Under the pieces are notes generated by a model that had not been told where the DNA came from, searched no databases, and saw nothing but the letters and a program-made list of their open reading frames with translations. This document shows, in pieces, positions 28,221-38,871 of a DNA stretch of 64,000 nt (positions within the stretch are counted from its first letter, which is position 1; each line of letters begins with the position of its first letter). The stretch is from NCBI GenBank assembly GCA_963930645.1, contig OZ005648.1, positions 105,473,167 to 105,537,166 of the forward strand. Reading direction: 5' to 3'. The DNA comes from Salticus scenicus. Taxonomy: Eukaryota > Arthropoda > Arachnida > Araneae > Salticidae. Both the position numbers and the translations under genes were made by a program.

Positions 28221-29100
28221 CATTTTTCATTTTAACATAAAATAACTCCGTCGGATATTGACGAATTTTTTAAAAGAATATACCATTTTAACTAATTTTA
28301 ACATTTTAACAATATTAACGTTGAAAAATATTTTAAACACTTACGGTTAAAAATTCATTTTTCATTTCAACATTAAATAAATTCTGACATCGTGTTTACG
28401 ATTCTAAAATATTAACTTTGAAAAAAATATTTTAAACACTTCGTAAGATACGGTTACGATTCTAAAAATATTAATTTTGAAAAAATATTTTAAACACTTC
28501 GTAAGATACGGTTAAAAATTCATTTTTAACACGCTTTTATTAGCTTCACCTGTATGTATGTATGTTTGTTTGTAACTTCTCTGGGAGCAAACAAAAAATT
28601 TATATTGTAAAAAAAATACATTCCCTATGTGAACGATGCGGCGTCGAGGTAAGGTGCCGCGCTACGAATCTAAAGGTTCAGCGTTCGATCCCCGTTAGGG
28701 GAGATATTTTAAAAATGGTTTTTGTTAATTCTAAGTTATTTTAATTAAAGATTTAAATGTATGTAAATATTACGGTGTGTCACTCACACGATTTTCTCTT
28801 ACCCTGAATTTTAATACTAAGATAGATATTTCGTGCTTTTTAGTTCACATTTCTATAAAAGCGTGTTCTTTAATTTTTAAAACTATAATATTATTCATTT
28901 CAACATTAAATAAATTCTGACATCGTGTTTACGACTACTCACGCCATCTAGGTGGAAAAGTTGTTAAAAGAGTTGGTTAAAAATTAATTAAGAAAGAACT
29001 AATTAAGTTACAACTTTCATTTGTAAATCTAAACCATTCTCGAATCCACCTGAAGACACACAAAAAATTTCATTAAACTCAGTCCAGCCGTTTAGGAGGA
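28221..29100. other. Non-coding 5' part of the Helitron
   Basis: Contains short diverged internal repeats of an AAAATATTTTAAACACTT-like motif (about 28,320-28,515), a GTAT/GTTT tract near 28,552-28,572 and a tRNA-like segment. No Rep coding sequence remains. Confidence 0.6.
28631..28702 (+). repeat. tRNA-Arg-like segment inside the Helitron
   Basis: A CGTCGAGGTAAGGTGCCGC segment resembles the D-arm region of tRNA-Arg, followed by a CTACGAATC anticodon-loop-like stretch and the B-box-like GTTCGATCCCC. The acceptor stem does not pair, so it is a tRNA-derived repeat or pseudogene rather than a working tRNA. Confidence 0.5.
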
Positions 29101-29101
29101 G

Positions 29102-29144
29102 TTCAGTGACATACACACGCACAAAAGAAATATATATATAAAGA
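29102..29144 (-). other. Helitron 5' terminus
   Basis: On the minus strand TC at 29,144-29,143 opens the element and is followed by TTTATATATATATTTC and TGTGCGTGTGTATGTCAC. The host base before it is A. Confidence 0.75.
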
Positions 29145-31787
29145 TATATATATATATTCTAAATACACTTCAATTTATTTGTAATAAAGAATAAAATATT
29201 GGAAATTTTACATGTTTTTATAGTAGGGTTTAATTATAACTTAGTTTTAATTATAACAAAGAAATATCCTCGATATTTTGGTGAAATTATTTCGGCATGG
29301 TATTAATTCACTGTGTACACAATGTTGTAAATTAAGCTATTAATGATAATTTCCTTGGTTTCAATAAGCCGTAGGTTGAAATTTTCCACATCCGTCTTAC
29401 TTTACAATGGCGGTATTCAAAAGATGAAGAAACAATATTGAAAATGTATAATGAATATTTAGAGAAAAAGAAAAATGAAAATGATTAAGTTGGTATCTCA
29501 ATTACTTTTTAGTAATAGTTAAAAGTTTTCCTTCTAAGAACGTGCGTAAAATAATGGTAATAAGTGTTAACTCGGGACAAGCTGTTAGGTCGGAACCCTA
29601 TTTAAAGTTAGTTCAAACAAAATTCTTTAATTTAATTAATAGTTATATAAATATAATTTAAAATATATAGGCCCCCACTAATAGACGAGAGGTTATGCGG
29701 AGTGCTTTGAAGAAGATATATAATTTGAATTCAGGTCACACTCGTGATCTTAGCTATTCGGAGCTTTTGCAGTTTTCGCTAAACCTCTCTTAAATACGGA
29801 TTCGGATCCTTTAGAAAAATATCTGTGAAGAGCTACCCTCATAGTCCTCAGTCTCAAGTGCAGACAGTTTGCCTTAATACCAACATCTACTAATACTCAC
29901 ACACACATTTATATATATATATAGTTAAAAACCTTCAGAGAAAAATAATGTTGAAACAATAAAATTTCTGTTGATGCTATATCAAAAACAACAACAACAA
30001 CAAAAAAAGTTTGATTAAACAAGATTTTTGTTAGTAAACATTTTCTCATATAAAATGAAAAGTTTTTTAGAAACACATGTACATAGTAACTATTAAAAGC
30101 ACTTAAAGGCATTTAAGAAAAATACTTTAAAACATGTCATGTTCATTTATTAAAAATATATTTACAATTTATATATAAAACAAAGCTTTTAGCCATAAAT
30201 ATACATGGCATTTTCAGGTTAAAAAGGATTTCAGCAAAGTTCGTACAGAATAGACAACTATATATATTACGATGATTGTCGATGATCACAGGCCTAAAAG
30301 CTTGACGACGTGTAGGGAACTATATCCAAGCTGAATGTTACTTGCAGAAGGATCTTAGCATGACTCCGTAACGTCCGTCATAGCACTACGGAGGAAAAGA
30401 CATGTATGTTGCATCCAGAGAAATTCTTCCTGCAGAAGCAAAGAATTATAAACTTGAAGATGTGAATTTGGCTTGATGAAGGTTGGAATGTGAAAACAGG
30501 AACTTATATAACTGCAGTAAAGAATTAAAAAATGCATAGATAATTGTTGGATTGAAAGTAGAAGTACCAAATTTTCTGTAAAATAGTTAAATCTTTATGA
30601 TTATTTGCATTTTTTTTTTTTTACATTTTATAATATTTATGCCCTTAGTGGAAATTAATTCTTATATGTTCCGAGGTGCAGAGATTTTTTTTTGCCATAG
30701 AACATAGGGGTGGGGATCTAGAGTTAATGTAAACGAACTCCCCCAAGAAGAAAACTTTTTCCTCTTTCAAAGGTTACGTATATGTTCTTGTATTCATTTT
30801 TTTTTTTTTTTTTTTTTCACCCTTCATTTTTTTTTTGTGCACCCTTCATTTGACAAACGTAATAAAATTTTGCTGTACACAACAGTTTGTTGAAAAAACA
30901 TAATTATTTTATTGGTGTACTTTCGGCAAAATAATTCTGTCTTTGTGGTTTCTATTATTACGTATACTATATATATAATTTTGCAACTGATTTTTTTTAT
31001 CAGTCAAAAGAGTAACGATAAAGCACAATCTAATGAAAAACTTCTCACCCACCTCAAAAATTAAAATTAAACTTAAGAATAACTAAGTAAATTTAAGCAA
31101 TTTAGGCGATTCATAGCATTTATTATTTTAAAAATACTTCCATTGTAATAACATTTTAAAAGATTTGGACGTAATAGATTATTTGTAGAATATCTGAACG
31201 TATTTCACTGGTGAAGGTATGTGGCATAAATTGATAGTATATGCAAAATCCATATACCTTTAAGATGTCTTTGAAGTATTTTACATGAAACATTTCTTAG
31301 AAACGTTTTTCTTATTCAATGAAATGTTAGATATATACTTTTATGTGTATGAACCGCCAATTTAAAATTGTGTTCGTTACTTCCAACTTTATAGATTTTT
31401 TTTTTACATACAGGTTGGTTATTGGTAAGTTTTTGCTGTAAACAGTATACTGCAGATAAAGCAGGCAGAGGATTTTCACTAATGGTATGTAGATAATTCC
31501 TCAAATGCGCTCAAGGATTTTTTTTTTTTTTTTTTTTTTTTATGTCTGCTATGTGGAATGTTGTTCTGAAAAACGGAAGATAAAACAAATTAAATTACCT
31601 TTATTGAACGCATTAACACTTTGAATAATAATTAATTTTATTTATTTATTTATTGATATTGTATGGTTTATTCTGTTTGTTGAGTTTGTAATTTTTCCAT
31701 GAAAAAAACCCCTAATAGTCCTTTTTAAACTATTTTTTTTTTATTTAATAAAATTAAACATAATCCGTACGTCTCATTAATATATTA

Positions 31788-32310
31788 AAACCAAAGTAAC
31801 ATTTAAAATGATATAAAGAATACTAAAGTTTTAAAATTTTAAAAAATCCATTTTAATTTAAAAAACATTAAAATACAAGACAGACGTTCGACTAAATACC
31901 CTCCTCGGTGTCAAGCATACAAAGCACAACACTTACAAAAAAATTCATAATACATCAGAACAAGATTCTATATTCCGGAGGAATAGCTTTAGCTTCGCTC
32001 AAGGCAGAAAGTTGTAATTCAGTAAAAGCGCCCTCTAGAAAAATACGGGATTCATATATATTTATATTTGAAGCTAAATTTTAAAGTTATTAAAATCAAG
32101 AATGTGATCACTATTAAGAGAATGGATCCATTCTCTCAATAGTGAAAAGAATTGTGCTTTTGTATGTTTGACACTGATAAGGGCTAGTGTTTAGCCGAAA
32201 CGTCTGCCTTCTATTTTAATGTTTTTTTAATTAAAATGTATTTTTTTTTTTTTTTTTTTTTTTTTGAAATTTTAGTATTCTTTATCTCATTTTAAATATT
32301 ACTTTAGTTT
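31788..32310. mobile_element. Fold-back element with long inverted arms and hammerhead-like motif
   Basis: About 170-bp inverted arms: the left arm from 31,788 (AAACCAAAGTAACATTTAAA) is the reverse complement of the right arm ending at 32,310 (TTTAAATATTACTTTAGTTT), with mismatches. The arms extend inward through a GACACTGATAAGGGCTAG... / GAAACGTCTG segment. It interrupts copy A of the segmental duplication but not copy B, so it is an insertion of about 0.52 kb. No coding capacity. It could be two inverted ends of a Penelope-like or retrozyme-like element, or a MITE. Confidence 0.75.
32174..32208 (+). ncRNA. Hammerhead-ribozyme-like motif (degenerate)
   Basis: CTGATAA (32,174-32,180) stands where the hammerhead core has CUGANGA. 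A short stem follows (GGCTA 32,182-32,186 with TAGCC 32,192-32,196), then GAAA (32,197-32,200) and CGTCTGCC. The order core, stem II, GAAA, stem III is that of hammerheads found in Penelope-like elements. One core base is changed (A for G), so this copy is probably inactive. The other arm holds a more diverged inverted copy at about 31,895-31,930. Confidence 0.45.
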
Positions 32311-33259
32311 TATTTTTTTTATTGCTTTAAATTGCTCATCTCCTGAAATGTTTGAATATACAATTTCGTGGTAATCAGCTGGCCTGTTTTAGCGACAGGA
32401 TGTTACTTATTGGTAAAGTTTAATTACAAATACCTTGCATATACTCTTATATTACTAAAATATATCGCTTTACTTTTCTTTCAAAACATAAAGTCAACAA
32501 ATTTAAAAGACAACCTTTGCGGGGTAAAAACAAACCTATTCTTTTGAAAACCTATTCTTAGACAAATTCTCAAAAGTGTATTTTCAGGAAAATCAATACG
32601 TATATAATGACTGTAATATCTTATTCTTTTTTTACATTACATGTAAAAAATACGGTTATGTATTTTTAATTAAATTACCTAAAAGCACTTTTTTTAGTTA
32701 CTATGTATTAAAAAAAAGGGGTAAGATGAGACAAGAAGTGAAAGTTTCATTTAATGTAATTAAAAAATAAATAAATAAATAAAACCTATTTAAAAAAAAA
32801 AAAAAAATGGAAAAAAAAATTGTTTTTAAAGACATTTTTCTTCGTGAAAAGATATTTTTTGCTTTTTTTTTATTATTATTTATTTATTTACTTTTATTCT
32901 CTTACATATATATTTCTTCAAGCAAAGAAATATTTTTTTAAGTTTAATAATTTTAATGAAATAAATTCTGAAAACATTTTTTCTTTTTCTAATTTGTAAT
33001 AGATATTTTTCTTTCTTTTTAGACACTTGAGGAGTCTTTTCACAAGATTATATTATATAAACAACTAATGTAGGTAGTGAATCTCATAAAATACAAAAAA
33101 TATTTTTTTTCCTTTTTTCATTCATTTATTGGTCTTATATTGAAAATGATAGCAAAGATAGATTAAAAAAAAAGAAAGAAAAATTTATTTGAAGTTTAGA
33201 TAGATAAATAATAATAGTAATCGACTCTGAAAATTTAGTCATCAATGCTTTGTTTTCTT

Positions 33260-34189
33260 TTATACTTTAAACAGATTTAGGGAAACGGTGGGAATATGGA
33301 ATAGTCGGGTAAAATTAAATACCGTTATATCTCCGCTATACCGAGCAGCAACCTATCGCAAATACGTGAAACGTCTTTACGGGGCCTCAAATACAAACGA
33401 CAGTTCAACTCCTGTCAGTGAGAAGATTTTTGTGTCATGCAACTTCTTTAGATAGTCAAGATTCAAATTTTTTGGAGGTAATTATTAAAAATTCTTTAAC
33501 ATATTTACAAATTAGCAAAATTGAGAAAACCGTGTATAATTTCTGAGTTGAATTAGTTAGTAGTATGATTCCCATGATTTTATTTCTACTAACAAATGGT
33601 TGAGGTTGACTTCATTTCCAAGGCAGCGATTCGAGTAATATGGAATACCAATTGTTCTATATTTTTTCCAAATTTTGTAAATTTTGAATTTTGATACATT
33701 TTTATATGCATTTTATTTTCAATAATGATTTCAAAATCGCGAGTTGGGGAAAGACGCAAGTTCGTTCCTAAAACCTTTTATGCGTTAAAAGATAGCAATA
33801 CGGTTCCGCTTATGAGAGGAGTTTTGTCCCAGTGAGTACGTCGATATTGAATTTATCGACATTAATCGTCGTCTTTTGGATCTCGCAAGCATTTAACTTG
33901 GTGAGTAAAGGTCTTGTAATACTTGGTAAAGTTCATAAACGAATTTTAAATAAGATTTTAACAATATAAGTGAATTCCGTATTTCATTACACACACAGAG
34001 CAAGCTGAAGCGGCTTTAACCTTGCAGCAATACGAAAATAAGCGTATGTGGTACTTTCACCCCATACATGGGGGAAGACGCAACATGGTTCTGAAATAAA
34101 TTAAAGGACCTGTAAATTTTATATATTACATATTATAGTTTAAAATGTAAATGGAATCAATAATTATCATTTTTATAATATTACTTTAA
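33260..34189. other. Unassigned stretch before the pogo-like relic
   Basis: No convincing coding similarity. It may contain the lost N-terminal half and 5' end of the pogo-like element; GGGGAAAGACGC-like words occur at 33,746 and GGGGGAAGACGC near 34,070. Confidence 0.35.
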
Positions 34190-34860
34190 TAAACTTTCAA
34201 GATTGCAGTTCGGATCACTCTTTAATACAGCTTGGAGCAAGGCAGACACAGTAGGGAATGGAACTTCTGAGTTTTGAGTTACTGGGATTTATCTTTATAA
34301 TCCACAAGCTATTCCAGATGTCTTATGGTTACAGGAATGATACAGTTTTTGCTTCCACAGGCGATGCATGTGGCAATAGACCGACACCAGCAGTTTCTTC
34401 TGCCAACAGATTATCTGGGCCTACGTCAGCAATTGCTTTCACCAACAGAGCTAAAAGCACTGGACTGTCACCAGCAGTTGCCTCCAACAGCATAGAAAAC
34501 GCGATGTATAGAAGCAATCAGTCCTATTCCTCAAACCGGAAAACCTAAAATATCTGACCGTAAAAAATAAACAGTAGTGTCAAGGTGGGAAAAGTCAGAA
34601 TAAATATAAAGAAACCTTCGATAAAACAGAAGAAAAAGAGGCGTGCAAGCTCATGTTTCTCAAGTGAAGAAATTCCTCTGGATACCACAGGCGACAGTTT
34701 TGATGCGAATTATGATGGTGATTTTTGTGTTGTTTGTAATGGGTAACATTTACGTCAAAATAGGTCTCAAGTGTGATTTGATTCCGTGCATAAAATGCAA
34801 GTTGAATGCAGATTGCATTGTTGATCTTTTACACCGAAAAAAGAATTGTGCAGGCTAACA
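34190..34860 (+). pseudogene. Decayed pogo/Tigger-like transposase (DDE_1 type), C-terminal part
   Basis: Translating 34,193-34,320 gives FGSLFNTAWSKADTVGNG followed by an in-frame stop and VTGIYLYNPQAIPDVL. This matches the C-terminal signature of pogo/Tigger transposases (LFG.AW.KA...GFRATGIYPFNP.AIPD). Further on, 34,700-34,860 gives cysteine-rich pieces (DFCVVCNG; CDLIPCIKCKLNADC) like the zinc-binding tail seen in some arthropod pogo-like transposases, but frames shift repeatedly. The CENP-B-type DNA-binding domain and catalytic aspartates are not recognisable upstream. It is a dead fragment of a cut-and-paste element; where its ends lie is not clear. Confidence 0.7.
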
Positions 34861-35101
34861 TTAAAACTTATACCCTTATTAGTTTTAGCAAAGTAAATAA
34901 TAAATAAATAAATAAATAAATAAAAACAGTTTACAGATTTGTTTGTTTCTTTATAATTATTGTTAATTCACAGGTAATATTCCAACTTTTTTTTATTTTT
35001 CTTATTTTCTGTGGTGTTGAATCTTATCCGTATGTATGGGGGGATATGCCACAATTACATTAGCTTACTTAACATTAAATTTGTAGATCGTATACATACT
35101 G

Positions 35102-35578
35102 CACTGAGAAAAAATTCTGTAACTGACATCTAGAATCTAATTTGTGGTTCTAGAACAAATAGTTCCATATCATCCTTATAAATTCTAGTCCCCTTGGAAA
35201 GTGAATTCTAGAAGCCCCTATTATAATTCTGAAGCGTTTGCCTATATTATCGAGGGCAAAGTTATTTAAAAATCTCTGCAAATAAATGAGACTACAAGAG
35301 GCGGGTTTCAGCAACTATAATCTTAGTTTATTACCCAATTCTAGAAAATAAAGCGAGAATTTCTCGCCATACAAAAGATTCAGAATATTCGGAATATTTA
35401 GAATATTGTTTCACCATCTAGAAATGTTTGAACTAGAAGTTCTTGATAATTTCGTCTATTCAGTTTATTGTCGTGCCTTATGCGCATAGCTCTGAAATCC
35501 ATATTTCTAGTTAATGGATTTAGAAAATGGTCACTTATGTATTTTAGAGGAAGGCGGTATATTTTTTTTTTCTCAGTG
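35102..35578. mobile_element. MITE with CACTGAGAAAAA inverted ends
   Basis: Left end CACTGAGAAAAAATTC at 35,102 and right end TTTTTTTTTCTCAGTG at 35,563-35,578 are inverted copies. The 477-bp interior is non-coding and has several TTCTAGAA-like words. No clear target duplication was found. Confidence 0.65.
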
Positions 35579-35633
35579 TGGAAAAGTAATTAATAATCAT
35601 AGATAATCAATTAAATATTAAAGAGCATGCAGT

Positions 35634-35636
<3 letters not shown>

Positions 35637-35670
<34 letters not shown>
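35637..35670. repeat. (ATT)n microsatellite
   Basis: Uninterrupted ATT repeats. Confidence 0.95.
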
Positions 35671-35889
35671 CTTATCATTTCAATTTTGGCCTCTCTTAAG
35701 CAAAACATCCCATTATATGGCGACTTCCCCCGAATTACCTTATACTAGAGTACCGCCTCACTAAATCCTCATTAATTACTATAATATGATGATTTGTATA
35801 ATTTTTATCGCATGTGTTTGCAAATAATACTTTTAAGAAACTAAAAAAAAATAAGTTTCAAATACACATTTTGGCTGTTTCATAATGCG

Positions 35890-37408
35890 GTAGAGAAAGC
35901 TTTGAATTGTATAAGACGCAAAATTTAAAATTGTGTTTTTGAATTGGAACTTTATAGTATAAGTGTTTTTATATACAGGGTGGTCATAAGTAAGTTTCTG
36001 CTATAAACAACACCCTGTAAATAAAACAGCGATTTCTCCTAAACTCGGTATGTGGATGATTCATGAGATGCGCTTAAGATGATATTTCATGTCCGCTAAG
36101 TGAAACTTTGTACTGAAAAACGGAAAATATAATAAAAGTAAATGACCCTTACCGAATGTATAAAAAAAAAAAAAATGAAAATTTTTATTTGTTTTATTCA
36201 TTCATTTATTTATTGATTGATTGATCGAGTGTGGTTTATAATTTTTGTTAAATCTTCTAATTTTTCCATGAAAATTGCCCCTAGTAGACATTTTCTGAAT
36301 TATTCTTTAATAGCTTTAAATTGTTCTTCTCATGAATCGTTCACATATAAAATTTGGTGCTAATCCACTTGCCTGTTTTAGCGACAGGATATTGTTTATA
36401 GATAAAGTTTACTTATAAATACTCTGTACATAAACTTTTATTATTATAATACATCACTTTTCTTTTCTTTTAAGACATAAAGTCAACAAATTTAAAAGAC
36501 ATCTTTACTTGGTAAAAATGTGTTGAAATCTATCCTTAGACAAATCCTAATAAAAAATAAAAAAAATACTGAAATGCAAAATAACTGCATTTTTTTTTTT
36601 TTTTTTTTTTTTTTACATTACGTTTGAAAAAAATTTCTTCTCTATGTATTTTTAATTAAATTACCCAAAAGCTCTTTTTCTAGTTAGTATCTTCTAGTAT
36701 ATATAAAAAAAGAATTATTTCAAATATTTAAATATAAATAAGTAACTTATGTATAAATGAAAAAAAAAAAAGTAAGATGTGTCAAGAAAGGAAACTATCA
36801 TTTAACATTATTCAAGAAAAAAAAAGTGAAAAAGGAGAAAAAGGAGGGAAAAAAAGGTGAAAAGGGGAAAAAAAATATATTATTTTGTTAAAAGATACAT
36901 TTCTTCATGAAAAGAAAAAAATTTTTTTCTTCCTTTTTTTTAGTTATTTTTATTCTCTTACATATATATTTCACCAAGCAAAAAAAGTTTAATATGTTTA
37001 ATCAAATAACTTTCGAAAACATTTTTTTATCTTTTTTTAAATTTGTAATAGATATTTTTCTTTCTTATTAGATACTTGAGGAATTCTTTTATAATATTAT
37101 ATTATATTCTATAAACAACAAACATAGCAAGTTAATCTCATAAAATAGGAACGATATATACATATTTTTTTTCATTTATCGATTTAATATTGAAAGTGAT
37201 AGAAAAGCCAGACAAAAGAAAAAAGAAAAGTGTATCATTTTTTATGATTCATGGAAGCTTCTGAGTATCTAAATGATGCGAAAGCAAAGAATGATACCTT
37301 GTAAAATTTAATAATTTAATAATTAGTAAAATTTGGTTGTTCTTTCATCTGAAGTTTAGATAGATAAAAAGTAATAGTAATAGACAAGCAAAATATCAAT
37401 GCATTGTT
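35890..37408. repeat. Segmental duplication, copy B
   Basis: Partner of 31,340-33,250 in the same orientation, about 4 kb away. It lacks the fold-back element and has an extra stretch near 37,235-37,345 (around GATTCATGGAAGCTTCTGAG). No coding region is seen in either copy. Confidence 0.8.
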
Positions 37409-37686
37409 AATTCAGGAGTTAAATAGACTTATATAGCAAGTGAATCTATAAACTATAAATAACGGTGTAATAAAATAATGAAAAAAAAAATGCTTTGTTC
37501 AATTGCCCATTTAATAAGTTTTAAGATCTAAAATTAGATGCTTCAATATTATTAGTAATAAATTCTCAAAATTAAATCTTTAATGCAATATTTATTCCTA
37601 AATCAAATAGATTTACGTATCTGTAAAAGTATGCTTTTGTAGTTTAAGAAATTTCAATAAAAAGTTCTAAAAAATTTATTTATTTC

Positions 37687-37722
<36 letters not shown>

Positions 37723-37744
37723 TGCTTTTTAGTAACTAGATAAA
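37409..37744. other. Unassigned AT-rich stretch
   Basis: Nothing recognisable except a long T-run at about 37,691-37,721. Confidence 0.4.
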
Positions 37745-38045
37745 AAGCTGTTTAAAAAACTCTTCAAAATTATTAGGATACTGTGTACACAACGAAATAT
37801 TTTCTTTTATCAATTGACACCTTTTATATTAATTATTTGCAAAAAATTACAATATGGCCCGGCGAAGATCGAACGCACGACTCTCGCGTTATCAACATGA
37901 TGCTCTAACCAACTGAACCATTAAGATATACAATAAACTGCTTACTTTATTTTATTTTTTTTTTTTTTTTTTAAGAAAAGAAAAAGTGGAAGCGGTTTGT
38001 TTTTTAGCGTAACGGAAAACGCGATGGCAAATCCAATTTCATATA
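37745..38045 (-). repeat. tRNA-Ile-derived SINE-like repeat, copy 1
   Basis: Minus strand contains TTCAGTTGGTTAGAGC (A box), a GTTGATAAC anticodon loop (GAT, Ile) and CGTTCGATC (B box) at 37,854-37,925. Both flanks match those of the second copy: TTAGGATACTGTGTA...CAACGAA on one side, and AGCGT..C...AA..CAATTTCATAT on the other. The acceptor stem does not pair, so it is not a working tRNA. Confidence 0.7.
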
Positions 38046-38111
38046 ATATATATAACTTAAAACTTTTTATTTTGTGATTTTTTAGCATCTAAAAATACTT
38101 TGTTTTATAAT

Positions 38112-38405
38112 ACCTAAAAAAAAAAGAAGAAAAAAAAATCATAAATTCTTAGGATACTGTGTAGACAACGAAAAAAATTCTTTTATCAATTGACACCTTT
38201 TCTACTAATTATCTGCAAAAATCAACACGCCGAACCTTCGGGAATCGAACTCTAGATCACCGCGTTATTAACGTGACGCTCTAACCAACTAAGACATGGA
38301 GCGATAAACGGAACAGCTTATATTTACTTTAAAATGGATGCGCCTTGTTTATTAGCGTGGCACGAAGACACAGTGACAAAGTCAATTTCATATAAAAAGC
38401 TTTTA
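38112..38405 (-). repeat. tRNA-Ile-derived SINE-like repeat, copy 2
   Basis: Same layout as copy 1: TTAGTTGGTTAGAGCG, GTTAATAAC anticodon loop (AAT, Ile), GAGTTCGATTCCC at 38,227-38,305 on the minus strand, with the shared tail TTAGGATACTGTGTAGACAAC. The two copies lie head to tail about 370 bp apart. Confidence 0.7.
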
Positions 38406-38871
38406 AATGGCACCACAAAAATGGTGAAACATTACACTAAAACAATGGTTGCTTCTAACTGGAACCGTTTTTTTTTTGATAAAATATATGTTTTTATCTT
38501 TAACAGTGAATAATGGCTACATTTTTAAACATTTTGTACCAAATAGAGCAAAATCTCTATATATTAAAAAAAAAGTTACTGTCACTGGCGTCAAATATTT
38601 TTGTCTGCGACAGCATCTTCTAGCGGAGGGCAGGGTCCTTCGTGTCATGAGAGGTATCAATGTGCTCCGAATACTCCAAGGAAGACATTTCAGTTGCTTA
38701 GAAATTTCTATCATTTTAATTAAAGAAGTTATCAGCTAAAACGACAAGTTTATGAAGGTACTCTATTTGCCATTTTGAAAAAAGTTTCTTCCAGTGACGT
38801 TGTTCTTCGTTCATGAAGTCATTTTACTCGGGAAATTTAAAATATGATCCATGGTTATGTATGTAGGTAGG

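Larger units (their letters stand above)
25310..29144 (-). mobile_element. Helitron, 3.8 kb, inserted in the TA tract of array unit 6
   Basis: Both junctions are visible against uninterrupted units. Read on the minus strand, the element begins TCTTTATATAT after a host A (29,145) and ends CTAG (25,310-25,313) before a host T. This is the A|TC...CTAG|T pattern of Helitrons, with no target duplication. Eleven bases upstream of its 3' end is a 6-bp hairpin (GACAAA/TTTGTC, 25,321-25,338). Inside is a broken Rep-helicase gene, so the copy is probably non-autonomous. It was transposed by rolling-circle copying of a single strand, a known property of the family. It is absent from the other five units and so arrived after, or escaped, their homogenisation. 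Confidence 0.92.
1803..31335. repeat. Head-to-tail array of a ~4.98-kb unit (six copies)
   Basis: The same sequence recurs at starts 1,803, 6,796, 11,772, 16,749, 19,064 and 24,086, each beginning GTGTGATCTATTAAC. Spacings are 4,993, 4,976, 4,977, 2,315, 5,022 and a final interrupted copy. Units differ mainly at homopolymers, dinucleotide tracts and scattered substitutions. Each full unit has a hairpin near its start (GGGGTTTT...AAAACCCC), several T-runs, CA and TA microsatellites, and a dead Tc1/Tc3-like transposase. I see no rRNA, histone, snRNA or other functional gene in the unit. The short open frames inside are preserved only because the DNA is preserved; one of them translates a CA/TA microsatellite. 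Confidence 0.95.
24086..31335. repeat. Array unit 6, split by a Helitron and truncated
   Basis: Unit sequence runs 24,086-25,309, is interrupted by a Helitron, then resumes at 29,145 and continues to 31,335. Similarity stops after GTTAGATATA, exactly at the TA that precedes the Tc1-like left end in the other units (5,209-5,210 in unit 1). This unit therefore lacks the Tc1-like element and everything to its right. Substitutions against other units are more frequent than among units 2-5. Confidence 0.92.
31340..33250. repeat. Segmental duplication, copy A
   Basis: Collinear, clearly diverged match to 35,890-37,408. Shared landmarks include CAATTTAAAATTGTG / CAAAATTTAAAATTGTG, a GGTTGGTTATTGGTAAGTTT / GGGTGGTCATAAGTAAGTTT pair, CCTGTTTTAGCGACAGGAT (32,382; 36,370), and AAAGTCAACAAATTTAAAAGAC. 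Copy A carries the extra fold-back element at about 31,740-32,315. Confidence 0.8.

Noticed and set aside
1803..31335. Array as rDNA, histone or snRNA cluster
   Set aside because: Unit is AT-rich without GC-rich RNA cores and without any histone-like frame.
34258..34548. 96-codon frame in the pogo-like relic
   Set aside because: It is a chance frame across the decayed transposase; the matching TGIY...AIPD block lies in a different frame.
37854..38305. Functional tRNA-Ile genes
   Set aside because: A and B boxes are good but acceptor stems do not pair and both copies share long non-tRNA flanks, so they are SINE-like.
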